A DNA stretch of 64,000 nt from assembly GCA_904501925.1 (NCBI GenBank), contig CAJGCO010000001.1, positions 62,001-126,000 on the forward strand. The letters run 5' to 3'. The position numbers and the translations under genes are program-made. Shown here in pieces: positions 53,145 to 62,721 of the stretch. The notes beneath the pieces were generated by a model. The model was given only the letters and a program-made list of their open reading frames with translations, was not told the origin of the DNA and made no database searches. Origin of the DNA: an uncultured Alphaproteobacteria bacterium. GTDB lineage: Bacteria > Pseudomonadota > Alphaproteobacteria > RF32 > CAG-239. The stretch's first letter is position 1; the number at the start of each line of letters is the position of its first letter.

Positions 53145-54506
53145 TTATAAGGGAATAGAAATGAGTACCCTCAAGCCTCCTAACTTGCTATCAGATAGTT
53201 CTATTTTTCCACCATGTGATGTAATGATATCTCTCGCAATAGATAAACCTAAGCCAACACCACCTGTTTCTTTATTTCTAGATTCATCTAAGCGATAAAA
53301 GGCCTTAAATACTTCCTCTCTTTTTTCTAAAGGAATGCCTGGACCATCATCATCTACAGTGATTTCTAATTTATTATTATTACTTTCTAATGCAACAGCA
53401 ATTGTTTTGCCATAATTAAATGCATTTGAAATAATATTGGTTACTGCTCGTTTTAAAGCCTGCTCACGACCTTGAATCGCACTAACCTGATCGTTAGTTG
53501 AATAGCGAATCATTGCTTTTGTATTACGAAATTTATTGATAATACTTAGTATTAATTCATTCATATCAACAAATGTATTTTTTTCGCCACTTTCACCAGA
53601 TACAAATGCTAAATATCCATCTAACATTTTTTCCATTTCACCAATATCTTCTATAAACTCTTTATTATCTGGTGTATCTGGTAACATTGCTAACTGCAAA
53701 CGCATACGTGTAAGTGGTGTTCTTAAATCATGAGAAACACCTGCTAACATTTGTGTTCTCTCAGAAATTTGCTTTTGAATACGCTCTTTCATTTTTATAA
53801 AGGCAATACCAGCTTTTCTAACCTCTGATGAACCATATGGTTTGAACGGTGTATTTATTCCTTTACCAAAATCTTCAGCAACCTGAGCTAATGTTGCGAT
53901 TGAACGAACTTGAATTCTCAAGAATAATGTTGCAACCAAGAACAATAATAATGATGTTCCAACCATCCATGCAACAAACCCAAAAATTGAACTACTAAAA
54001 ATATTTTTTGTTGAGGCTGTAAAACGATACAAGCCATTATGGGCTTCTACTAAAATAATTACATCATCTTTATTGTTTGCAAGATATACTGATGTCAATG
54101 CATTTGGAAAACGTTGATGAAGAGAGCTCTCTAAAAAGCCTGTAACAATTTTATAGTCTTTGCCATAATGGGTATTTGTTTTTACCTTTAACTGTTCTTC
54201 ACCTGTAATAAATTCCATTTTTATGCCATAATTTTTAGAATATAATTGTTGTATTTCATTTAGCATATCTGGATTATTTGTGGTTGTTTGAATTGCTACG
54301 GAAACATTATTAGTCAAATTATCAGACAATCTTTTTCCAACACGCTCCCAGTTACCATTAATAAAAGCAACAACAGACACAACCTGAACAAATATCAATG
54401 GAATAAAAATTAATAACATTGTTCTAAAAAACAATGTGTTTGGAAAAACTTTTAATTTAATATATTGAATTATTCTTTCTACTTTATCTGGAAAATTTAT
54501 ATGCAT
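53145..54506 (-). CDS. EnvZ-like sensor histidine kinase
   Basis: 453 residues. Membrane helices at about 28-48 and 172-196 enclose a periplasmic sensor domain; a HAMP segment follows. H-box LAGVSHDLRTPLTRMRLQL with His259, N-box ISNAFNYG, G1 VDDDGPGIP and G2 GGVGLGLSIA are intact. It resembles EnvZ of alphaproteobacteria in length and motifs. It lies 11 bp after its regulator gene, so the two form a pair. The signal sensed is unknown. Confidence 0.88.
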   Translation of the reverse strand: MHINFPDKVERIIQYIKLKVFPNTLFFRTMLLIFIPLIFVQVVSVVAFINGNWERVGKRLSDNLTNNVSVAIQTTTNNPDMLNEIQQLYSKNYGIKMEFITGEEQLKVKTNTHYGKDYKIVTGFLESSLHQRFPNALTSVYLANNKDDVIILVEAHNGLYRFTASTKNIFSSSIFGFVAWMVGTSLLLFLVATLFLRIQVRSIATLAQVAEDFGKGINTPFKPYGSSEVRKAGIAFIKMKERIQKQISERTQMLAGVSHDLRTPLTRMRLQLAMLPDTPDNKEFIEDIGEMEKMLDGYLAFVSGESGEKNTFVDMNELILSIINKFRNTKAMIRYSTNDQVSAIQGREQALKRAVTNIISNAFNYGKTIAVALESNNNKLEITVDDDGPGIPLEKREEVFKAFYRLDESRNKETGGVGLGLSIARDIITSHGGKIELSDSKLGGLRVLISIPL

Positions 54507-54517
54507 TGTTTTCTCCC

Positions 54518-55207
54518 TTATTCAGAAATTAACATATATCCTTTACCTCGTATTGTTTGTAAATATCGAGGATTTTTAGTATCTATCTCTATTTTTTTAC
54601 GAAGACGAGTAATCTGAACATCAACTGTTCTTAGGTTTTCGGTTACACCTAATATTTCTCCAAGCTCTTCTCTAGAATACACTTCACCAGTTTTTTTACC
54701 TAGTAAATTTAGTAATGACCGTTCAACTGGCGTTATATGAATTGTTTTACCACTTTTATCTAACAACTCACCTTTATCTAAATCATAATATATATCATGA
54801 AATATTAATCTTGATTGCTTTTCTTTAGCAATTGCTGTTCTTTTGAGTATATTATTTATTCTTAACACAAGTTCTTTGGGTTCAAATGGTTTACAAACAT
54901 AATCGTCAGCGCCAAACTCTAACCCATCAATTCTATCTTGTGTTTCGCCCATTGCAGTAAGTAAAATTACCGGAACCTGATTATTTTGAGATCTTAATTC
55001 TTGCAGATACTCTGTACCTGTAATCTTGGGCATCATAATATCAACAATTAAGATATCAAAAACATATATATCTAAAAAAGTTTTGGCTTCTGCAACATCC
55101 TTTGCTGCAGAAACCAAATAACCTTGTTCTCTGAGATAACGCTGAAGCAAACTGCGTAATCTTGTATCATCATCTACAACTAAAATATGCTTTTGCTTCT
55201 CAAACAT
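54518..55207 (-). CDS. ompR: OmpR-family response regulator
   Basis: 229 residues. Receiver domain with acidic pocket Asp12-Asp13, phospho-acceptor Asp56 (ILIVDIMMP) and Lys106 (YVCKPF), then a winged-helix DNA-binding domain (ITPVERSLLNLLGKK, TVDVQITRLRKKIE, IRGKGYML). Partner of the EnvZ-like kinase. Lies eight bases after pgsA. The symbol is by family; targets cannot be told from this window. Confidence 0.88.
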   Translation of the reverse strand: MFEKQKHILVVDDDTRLRSLLQRYLREQGYLVSAAKDVAEAKTFLDIYVFDILIVDIMMPKITGTEYLQELRSQNNQVPVILLTAMGETQDRIDGLEFGADDYVCKPFEPKELVLRINNILKRTAIAKEKQSRLIFHDIYYDLDKGELLDKSGKTIHITPVERSLLNLLGKKTGEVYSREELGEILGVTENLRTVDVQITRLRKKIEIDTKNPRYLQTIRGKGYMLISE

Positions 55208-55215
55208 CTCTCGTC

Positions 55216-55917
55216 CTACTTTTTAGATTTTGCAGGAGCTTTCTTTGTAGCTACTTTTTTAGCAGGAGTTTTTTTAGTAGCTGCTGCTTTAGCTGGTGCT
55301 GAAACATTAGCTTTTTCTTTAACAGGTGTTGCAGCTTTAACTTCTACTTTTTTTACTGAAGATTTCTTTTCTTCTTCAGATTTGATATATTCGATACTTT
55401 TTTCGAAATATTGGTAGCCTGTGATAAAGGTTAAAACACCTGCAACCCAAAGCAATAACTCACCTAATGTACCCCAGAACAACCATCCTTCAAAGAATAT
55501 CATTGAAAGTGCTGTCATTTGAAAACCTGTTTTCCATTTTGCAAGACGAGTAACAGGAAGACCAACATTTACTTCTCTTAAAAATTCTCTTAACCCTGAA
55601 ACAAGAAGTTCTCTACATAAAATAACAAAAACAGGAATAATGCTAATTGGATGTAAAACACCTGGCTTTGCTGCAAAAACGATAAGAGCTGTTGCAACTA
55701 ATAACTTATCAGCAATCGGATCTAACAATCTACCAAAAGCAGAAACAATTCCTCTTTGACGAGCAATTTTACCATCAAAATAATCTGTAATTGATGCAGC
55801 TATAAATAAAACGCCAGCAAAGTAATTAAAAAAACTACATTTAATGTATACAGACAAGAAAATTAGAGGAATAACCACAATTCTTGATAATGTAAGTATG
55901 TTTGGCAAATTATACAC
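55216..55917 (-). CDS. pgsA: Phosphatidylglycerophosphate synthase with a Lys/Ala-rich tail
   Basis: GTG start with AAAGGA upstream. The CDP-alcohol phosphotransferase motif is complete (D45, D48-G, A52-R, G62, D66, D70: TDYFDGKIARQRG, GRLLDPIAD). About five membrane helices. It makes phosphatidylglycerophosphate from CDP-diacylglycerol. The enzyme proper ends near residue 180; residues 183-233 are a histone-H1-like tail (AAATKKTPAKKVATKKAPAK), not usual for PgsA. uvrC-pgsA is a common alphaproteobacterial pair. Confidence 0.9.
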   Translation of the reverse strand: MYNLPNILTLSRIVVIPLIFLSVYIKCSFFNYFAGVLFIAASITDYFDGKIARQRGIVSAFGRLLDPIADKLLVATALIVFAAKPGVLHPISIIPVFVILCRELLVSGLREFLREVNVGLPVTRLAKWKTGFQMTALSMIFFEGWLFWGTLGELLLWVAGVLTFITGYQYFEKSIEYIKSEEEKKSSVKKVEVKAATPVKEKANVSAPAKAAATKKTPAKKVATKKAPAKSKK

Positions 55918-55973
55918 GACACATTCCTTTCTAATAATTAAACTTCATTTATGACTGATGATAATACTTTTTT

Positions 55974-57779
55974 TTATTTATGGAAGTAATTATAAATGTT
56001 TTCAGCTGTTTTTTTATTTATTCCAGGTATTCTTGAAATATCGTCAACAGAAGCATCTCTTATAGCTTCAACTGATCCGAAATAATTTAATAGATCTTTT
56101 TTACGTTTAGCACCAACACCTTCGACATCATCTATTCTTGATTTTGTTATTGATTTTTCTCTTTTTTTACGATGAGTACCTATTGCGAATCTATGAGCTT
56201 CATCACGAATATTTTGCAGATAAAATGCAACAGATGATCTATATGGCAAAGAGAAACTTTCTTTGTTTTTTTGATGATAAAACTCCTTACCTGCATTTCT
56301 ATCAACACCCTTTGATATTGCTATGATTGATATACCACTTAAATCATAATCTTTTAACGCTTCATGAACGGCATTAAGTTGCCCTAGACCACCATCTAAC
56401 AATATAACATCTGGGCGATTTTCATTACTCATTCTTTCAAATCTGCGTTTTAAAACCTCTTGCATCATTGCAAAATCATCATTGGTGTTTAGAGTGTTTT
56501 TGATATCAAATGTGCGATATTGTTTTTTATCAAATCCATCTGGTGTTGCAACTATCATCGCACCAATAGCATACGAACCTTGATTATGCGAATTATCATA
56601 AACCTCTATTCGTTTTGGCATTTGATCTAATTCAAAATATTGCATCATTTCTTTTAGATTATCTTTTATACTTTTTGTTTCTAGTAATTTACGTTCTAAT
56701 GCTAGAATAGCATTCTTTTTTACACCTTCAATTAGCCTAAACTTATTTCCCTTTTGATAAGTATTTATTTTTGTATTTAATGCATTTTCTAAAAACTCTT
56801 TATTTTCTATATCTTCAGAAATAATAATTTCTTTGGGAATAATATGATTTGAATAAAATGAACTCAAAAAAGCCTCAAGAACCTCTGATAATGTCATATC
56901 TTGATGATTTTTAATAAAATAAGGAGCGTTACCACAATTTTGACCACCGCGAATAAAAAACAACTCAACACAATAAAATCCATCTTTTTGGACAACACCA
57001 ATAACATCCACTGATTTTAGTGATGAATATTCTAAATTGGCATGATTTTGTATACCTGTTAAGGCGCGAATCCTATCGCGCAGAACTATAGCTGTTTCAA
57101 AATCTTCATTTATACTTGCTTGTTCCATTTTTTTTGATAAATCCTCCTGAAGAGATACATTTTTCCCTTCTAAGAAATTTATCACATCTTTTACTAACTT
57201 TGCATATTCTTGCTGGCCAATTTTTTCTACACATGGGGCACAACATCTTTTTATTTGATAGAGCAAACAAGGTCTTGTTCGATTATTGAAAACACTATCA
57301 CGACAACTCCTTAGCTGAAAAACTCTTTGAACAACATCTAAAACCTCATCAACGGATGAAGAACTAGCATATGGTCCAAAATATTTACAAGAATCGTTTT
57401 TATTTCCTCTAAATTTTTTTAATGCTGGAAATTTGTCCTTTAAATTTAACATAAGATGAGGATATGTCTTATCATCTTTTAACAAAATATTATATTTAGG
57501 ATTAAATTTTTTTATTAATTCATTTTCGACAACTAGAGCTCTATTTTCATTTTCAACTGATATAAATTCCATTTTATGGATTTCGGAAACCATACGTTGC
57601 AATCTTAGTGTTAACTTATTTATATGAGTATAAGATGTAATTCTTTTCTTTATATTTTTTGCCTTACCAACGTATAAAACATCACCTTTATCATTTAACA
57701 TTCTATATACGCCCGGTGTTGTTGGCGCTATTTTTATATTTTGTTTTAAGACTTCAATACCTTTTTTTATATCAAACAT
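55974..57779 (-). CDS. uvrC: UvrABC excinuclease subunit C
   Basis: 601 residues. GIY-YIG nuclease at the N-terminus (TTPGVYRMLNDKGDVLYVGK), a Cys-rich region (CRDSVF, RPCLLYQIKRCCAPC), UVR motif at about 205-240, RNase H-like C-terminal nuclease (EVYDNSHNQGSYAIGAMI, LLDGGLGQL) and helix-hairpin-helix motifs at the end. It makes both incisions in nucleotide excision repair. Starts one base after the membrane protein gene. Confidence 0.95.
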   Translation of the reverse strand: MFDIKKGIEVLKQNIKIAPTTPGVYRMLNDKGDVLYVGKAKNIKKRITSYTHINKLTLRLQRMVSEIHKMEFISVENENRALVVENELIKKFNPKYNILLKDDKTYPHLMLNLKDKFPALKKFRGNKNDSCKYFGPYASSSSVDEVLDVVQRVFQLRSCRDSVFNNRTRPCLLYQIKRCCAPCVEKIGQQEYAKLVKDVINFLEGKNVSLQEDLSKKMEQASINEDFETAIVLRDRIRALTGIQNHANLEYSSLKSVDVIGVVQKDGFYCVELFFIRGGQNCGNAPYFIKNHQDMTLSEVLEAFLSSFYSNHIIPKEIIISEDIENKEFLENALNTKINTYQKGNKFRLIEGVKKNAILALERKLLETKSIKDNLKEMMQYFELDQMPKRIEVYDNSHNQGSYAIGAMIVATPDGFDKKQYRTFDIKNTLNTNDDFAMMQEVLKRRFERMSNENRPDVILLDGGLGQLNAVHEALKDYDLSGISIIAISKGVDRNAGKEFYHQKNKESFSLPYRSSVAFYLQNIRDEAHRFAIGTHRKKREKSITKSRIDDVEGVGAKRKKDLLNYFGSVEAIRDASVDDISRIPGINKKTAENIYNYFHK

Positions 57780-57780
57780 T

Positions 57781-59256
57781 TTAATCTACATACTCCCATA
57801 TACCATTATTTTTTTTGCAGTATTTTTTTTGATATTGAGGTTTTAATATGTATATATTACCTAATCCTGAATATTGATAATATGTAGAGACTATATCATA
57901 ATTTACTACATATGATGGATACATTCGCCCTCTTTCTCTTAAGTACATATCCCAATATATATCATTGGATATTATTTTGGGAAGATAGGTTTCTATTAAC
58001 TTATTTAAATCATCCTTAGGAGCAATGCCAAGCCTTTCTCCTAAAACATCTAGTTGCCCTAATAAAATATGATAATATCCAACGTCTTTTGCTTGCAAAT
58101 TATTGACTGCGTAATATCCATTTATGGCATAATCACATGGGGTTAGATTATTAAAGTAATATTCATATATATTTATATTTTTATTATTAACCTCGTTAAT
58201 ATAGGTTTTTTGGTAATTATATATATTTGAAAATATTATATAAACACACAGCACAATCATTTTTATATTATTACTTATTTTTATTCTATTAAGCGCCAAA
58301 AAGCTTAACATTATTGCAAGCATCAAAAGCATTGTGTTATAATGTAGAAATGCTGAAAAATAAAACAATCTTGCAAATAACTCTTCTAAAAATAGGAAAA
58401 CAATTATGCGTTCCTTGATACTGCCTTTTATTAAAAAATATACAGATGAAATTATACCAAATATTGAGAATACGTAGATATCATAATATTCCATTGGAGG
58501 CATAGTAATTCTTGTTTCTACAAAAAAATCAGCCAACTTAGAATTAAATAAATAACACGACTTCCAATAAATTAATAAAGAATCATTTGCATACAAATAT
58601 GATATAAAACATATGGAAATCACTATTGGCAAAAAGCATGATTTAATAAAATCATGCTTTTTTATTTTATTTCTACATAAAAAATATAATATGAATGGAG
58701 CTAATATTAAAAAATTTAACACAACCTTTTGAGTACATAAAAAGCTTAAGAAAAACAGCAAAAAACTGAGTATAAGACTTTTGGTTTTAGCATTATCTGT
58801 GTATTCAAACAAATAATATAACCCCGAAAAAAAGAACAAATACATAAATGTATCTGGGCGATAGTCTGTTGACAATAAAATTGAATATGATGATAAAGCA
58901 GTACTTACAAATAACAACACAATAAACTTTGATACATTTAGTTGTTTTATGATCTTTGCCTGATAAAAAACTATAAAACAAAGAATAAATACACTTATTA
59001 AACTAAACAACCTGAATATAGCAATGTTATCTATAAAAAAAGCAACTATTGGCGCAAATATATACCAAATTAAAGGATTATGGTGCTGAAAAAAATCTCT
59101 ATAAGGAACTTTTCCTTGCCATATCAACCAAGACGTATGCATATGTTCAATATTATCGCCATTTAATCGAACAACCATCCCATAAATATAAAATGAGATA
59201 AAAAGTGTAATAACAGACAATACCAATGAGATGTTTTCTAGTTTTTTATTTATCAT
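57781..59256 (-). CDS. Polytopic membrane protein, glycosyltransferase (GT-C) type, copy 1
   Basis: 491 residues with about ten membrane helices. After the first helix comes a conserved loop GDNIEHMHTSWL, then GKVPYRDFFQHHNPLIWY, seen again in the neighbour. An acidic residue in the first periplasmic loop is the catalytic base of GT-C enzymes such as ArnT and PMT, so a polyprenyl-phosphate-sugar dependent transferase is likely. The soluble C-terminal part begins near residue 370 (CDYAINGYYAVNN). The substrate is unknown. Overlaps the paralog by 11 bases and ends one base before uvrC. Confidence 0.65.
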   Translation of the reverse strand: MINKKLENISLVLSVITLFISFYIYGMVVRLNGDNIEHMHTSWLIWQGKVPYRDFFQHHNPLIWYIFAPIVAFFIDNIAIFRLFSLISVFILCFIVFYQAKIIKQLNVSKFIVLLFVSTALSSYSILLSTDYRPDTFMYLFFFSGLYYLFEYTDNAKTKSLILSFLLFFLSFLCTQKVVLNFLILAPFILYFLCRNKIKKHDFIKSCFLPIVISICFISYLYANDSLLIYWKSCYLFNSKLADFFVETRITMPPMEYYDIYVFSIFGIISSVYFLIKGSIKERIIVFLFLEELFARLFYFSAFLHYNTMLLMLAIMLSFLALNRIKISNNIKMIVLCVYIIFSNIYNYQKTYINEVNNKNINIYEYYFNNLTPCDYAINGYYAVNNLQAKDVGYYHILLGQLDVLGERLGIAPKDDLNKLIETYLPKIISNDIYWDMYLRERGRMYPSYVVNYDIVSTYYQYSGLGNIYILKPQYQKKYCKKNNGIWEYVD

Positions 59257-60835
59257 ACTCCCAATCCTTTGTCTTTTTATTATATCTACAAATACCTCCT
59301 CTGTATTCTGGTTTTAATATATAAAAATCTGGAAAAGGTGTATTAATATAGTATGTCCGTATAACCTCTGGATCCACTTGTTGGACTGGAATCATTTGAT
59401 TTCTATTTTTTGCATAATTATTGAAATAAATACCACCATACATAAATTTAGGCAGATGTTTTAATACAACTTCCGTTACATTTGGCTTTTTAGGCAACCC
59501 CATATTTTCAGCTGCTATATCCACATGTCCTAGCAACGCCCAATAGTAGTGAGGATCTTTACTTATTACCGATTGGCTACTTAAAAATCCACTTAACACA
59601 TAATCACAAGGTGTAACATGGCTATCTAAAAATCTTGCAAATGTTCTATTTTGAGGGCGAGCTTTTAAATATTGTGATTTAGTTATTGATGCATAGTATA
59701 CGCCAACAGCTAAAAATATAAATATTAAGTATGCGCGTTTTAGAAGCATCCAATCTATAATTTTACTGATTAAACATTGTCCTTCATTAGTTTCTGTATC
59801 GCTTTTTTGAAGTATCCAATCTATAAGTTTACTACTTAATAATGCAGAGAAAATCATTGCTGGTAACATATAATATGGAGATATTGCAAAATAAAAATAC
59901 CTTTGAATAATTTCTGCAATAAAAAGAATTGATATTATTTTAAAATACCTATTACCTTTTATGAAAAAGCACAAAATACTAATTATTGATAATACAAACG
60001 ATGGCTCAATACTTTCTCTATTTGCTACATTTATTTTATAAAGACCATAATAATCCTGCATTTCAATATTAAACAAATAATTTGTTTTCCAGTATATCAG
60101 CAATGCATCTTCACTATATAAGTAGGCAATATACAAAAATAGTAACAATACAGGTAATAAAAGCGAATATAATATATCTGATAGAGGTGTTTTATTTTGG
60201 TAAAAAACAAAAATACTTATTAATCCTAGCAAACCCAGTATTGTTAAAACTTTTTGAGTAAACATAAATGACAAAAAGAAACTCAAAAAAGATAGACTGA
60301 GCCTACTTAATTTTGGTGAATCATAATAGTCAATGATCTCACTTGATTTTTGGGCATCAAAATAATCGAACAGATAATAAATCCCTAACACTAAGAATAA
60401 TGCCATAAATGTATCAGGATTATAGTTAAAACAAAAAATGTAAAAATGTGGCGGACATAAAACTATTAAACTTACAAGAGAAGCTACTTTAGAAGAAATG
60501 AACCTTTTACTTATCAAATATACAATGTAAAATGTAATAATTCCGGCAATCATTCCTATTGAATGAGCAATATCAAGCAACAATATCGATCTAGGAAAAA
60601 ACTTAATAAAAGGAGCAAAAACATACCATATTAAAGGATTGTGATGCTGAAAAAAATCTCTATAAGGAACTTTACCATGCGCCACTAGCCATGTACTATG
60701 AATATGCTCTACATTATCACCATTTCCTGTTTCCGTAGTTAATACTGTCCATATACAAATCCAAAACCCGTATAGAATAAGTGAGTAACTTACATATTTT
60801 GAAATTTTAACAAATATTGATTCAGTTTTACACAT
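59246..60835 (-). CDS. Polytopic membrane protein, glycosyltransferase (GT-C) type, copy 2
   Basis: The start chosen is ATG 60835 (AGGG eight bases upstream); the frame reaches 60868 but without such a site. About 529 residues and ten helices. It shares with the next gene the loop GDNVEHIHSTWL and GKVPYRDFFQHHNPLIWY, and the tail CDYVLSGFLSSQS against CDYAINGYYAVNN. The pair is a tandem duplication that has diverged widely. Probably a GT-C glycosyltransferase acting on envelope polymers. Confidence 0.65.
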   Translation of the reverse strand: MCKTESIFVKISKYVSYSLILYGFWICIWTVLTTETGNGDNVEHIHSTWLVAHGKVPYRDFFQHHNPLIWYVFAPFIKFFPRSILLLDIAHSIGMIAGIITFYIVYLISKRFISSKVASLVSLIVLCPPHFYIFCFNYNPDTFMALFLVLGIYYLFDYFDAQKSSEIIDYYDSPKLSRLSLSFLSFFLSFMFTQKVLTILGLLGLISIFVFYQNKTPLSDILYSLLLPVLLLFLYIAYLYSEDALLIYWKTNYLFNIEMQDYYGLYKINVANRESIEPSFVLSIISILCFFIKGNRYFKIISILFIAEIIQRYFYFAISPYYMLPAMIFSALLSSKLIDWILQKSDTETNEGQCLISKIIDWMLLKRAYLIFIFLAVGVYYASITKSQYLKARPQNRTFARFLDSHVTPCDYVLSGFLSSQSVISKDPHYYWALLGHVDIAAENMGLPKKPNVTEVVLKHLPKFMYGGIYFNNYAKNRNQMIPVQQVDPEVIRTYYINTPFPDFYILKPEYRGGICRYNKKTKDWEYDK

Positions 60836-60903
60836 AACAACATCCCTATCTGAGTATTTATATGACATATAATAATTATCAAAGTTAAAAAGTTAATTAA
60901 AAA

Positions 60904-61542
60904 TTATAGTTTTTTATCCTTTGATTTGCAGTATTGAGATATTGGGCAATTATTACATTCTGGACGCAATGCTTTACACACATAACGACCAAATAAAACC
61001 AACCAATGATTTGCTTTAATTATATACTCTTTAGGTAAAACCTTCATTAAATCATGCTCAATAGCAAGAGGTGTTGTTGATTTTGTAAAACCTAATCGTT
61101 GAGATATTCTCATAACATGAGTATCAACAGCAAGCGCTGGAAGATTATACCAAACATTTAATACAACATTAGCTGTTTTACGACCAACTCCTGCTAATTG
61201 AACTAATTCATCTAATGTACTTGGAACAACCCCGTCATATTTGGAAATTAAATCTTTACTCATTATGATAATATTTTTTGCCTTATTATTATAAAGACCT
61301 ATTGTTTTTATATGTTGTTTTAATTTTTCTTCACCCAACTCTATCATTTTCTGAGGAGTATCTGCTATCTTAAATAATTCTTTTGTAGCCTTATTTACTC
61401 CTTTATCTGTTGTTTGGGCTGAAAGAATGACAGCAACAAGCAATGTATATGCATTATGGTACTCAAGTTCGCAAATAGGATTAGGATTTTCTTTATTAAA
61501 AATCTCCATTATCTCAATTATTTCACTTGCCTTTCTAACCAT
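60904..61542 (-). CDS. nth: Endonuclease III
   Basis: 212 residues. Helix-hairpin-helix LAGVGRKTANVVLN with catalytic Lys122, Asp140 in AVDTHV, and a [4Fe-4S] Cys set at 189, 196, 199 and 205 (C-x6-C-x2-C-x5-C). It removes oxidised pyrimidines and nicks the abasic site. Lies 11 bp after the tsaD stop. Confidence 0.95.
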   Translation of the reverse strand: MVRKASEIIEIMEIFNKENPNPICELEYHNAYTLLVAVILSAQTTDKGVNKATKELFKIADTPQKMIELGEEKLKQHIKTIGLYNNKAKNIIIMSKDLISKYDGVVPSTLDELVQLAGVGRKTANVVLNVWYNLPALAVDTHVMRISQRLGFTKSTTPLAIEHDLMKVLPKEYIIKANHWLVLFGRYVCKALRPECNNCPISQYCKSKDKKL

Positions 61543-61553
61543 ATATACACCTC

Positions 61554-62630
61554 TTAAGCTTTTACCCCACCAGCACCTGCAGCCTTTGGCGCATGTGTAT
61601 CTAAAGGCCAGCGTGGACGTGGTTTAAAATCTAAAGAACTAGTATAGCCTTTTTTAAAACGTTCCAAACCTGCCCATGCAACCATTACTCCATTATCTGT
61701 ACAAAAACGAATCGGAGGAGCAGCAAAATCCAAACCATTATTATCTGCAAGCTGTTGTAATTTGGATCTTAAATAAGTATTTGAAGCAACACCACCGGAA
61801 ACAACAATATGCTTACCTGCTGGATAATTCTGTTTAAAATATGTTATAGCTTTCTTTAATTTTCTGCACAAACAATCTGTTGCTGCATACTGAAAGCTTG
61901 CACATATATCTGCAATATCCTGCTTTGGTATATATGCATGAGAAATATCGCCATCTGGCGAATATGTTTCAACAATTTTTCTAACAGCTGTTTTAAGACC
62001 TGAAAAAGATAAATTACAATCTTGACTCCCTAAAAGAGGGCGAGGTAATGAAAACCTATTTTCATCACCAATGGAAGCCATTTTCTCTACAATTGGACCA
62101 CCTGGATAACCTAACTGCAGCATTTTGGCAACCTTATCAAATGCCTCACCTACGGCATCATCAATTGTTGTACCTAAGCGCTCATAATCATCAACATCTT
62201 TAACAACTAATATCTGACAATGCCCACCTGAAACTAATAACAATAGATAAGGAAACTCAACATCATTACTAATACGAGATGACAAGGCATGCCCCTCTAA
62301 ATGATTAACAGCTACAAATGGTTTATTTAAGGATATTGCTAACGCTTTTGCAGTCATAACACCTACAACAACACCTCCTATTAAACCAGGACCTGCAGAA
62401 GCAGCTATCGCATCAACATCATTTAATGTTAAATTAGTCTTTGCAAAACACTCTTCTAATATTGTATCAATATGCTCCAAGTGCGAGCGTGCAGCAATTT
62501 CTGGCACAACTCCACCAAACTTTTTATGTTCTTCTTGCGATAAAAGAGCTTCACCTAAAATCTCTTTTTTATCATTAACAAGTGCTGCAGCGGTTTCATC
62601 GCAACTACTTTCTATTCCCAAAACAATCAT
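61554..62630 (-). CDS. tsaD: tRNA t6A threonylcarbamoyltransferase TsaD
   Basis: The start chosen is ATG 62630 (MIVLGIESSCDETAAALV); a TTG four codons earlier is less likely. 358 residues. The metal-binding HLEGH and later SGGHCQ and VSGGVASN motifs are intact. It joins threonylcarbamoyl-AMP to A37 of ANN-decoding tRNAs. The last 15 residues (HAPKAAGAGGVKA) are a short extra tail. Divergent from the mitofilin-like gene. Confidence 0.95.
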   Translation of the reverse strand: MIVLGIESSCDETAAALVNDKKEILGEALLSQEEHKKFGGVVPEIAARSHLEHIDTILEECFAKTNLTLNDVDAIAASAGPGLIGGVVVGVMTAKALAISLNKPFVAVNHLEGHALSSRISNDVEFPYLLLLVSGGHCQILVVKDVDDYERLGTTIDDAVGEAFDKVAKMLQLGYPGGPIVEKMASIGDENRFSLPRPLLGSQDCNLSFSGLKTAVRKIVETYSPDGDISHAYIPKQDIADICASFQYAATDCLCRKLKKAITYFKQNYPAGKHIVVSGGVASNTYLRSKLQQLADNNGLDFAAPPIRFCTDNGVMVAWAGLERFKKGYTSSLDFKPRPRWPLDTHAPKAAGAGGVKA

Positions 62631-62648
62631 TTTATATTCCAACAGATA

Positions 62649-62677
62649 TTGACGTTTATTTTTTTATTTTATAAACT
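62649..62677 (+). promoter_or_regulatory. Candidate promoter of the mitofilin-like gene
   Basis: TTGACG (62649-62654), a 17-bp spacer and TAAACT (62672-62677), about 45 bases before the start codon at 62722. Confidence 0.45.
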
Positions 62678-62721
62678 ATATTTTATAGAATGCAAATAAC
62701 TATTAAGGGGGATATGTTAAA

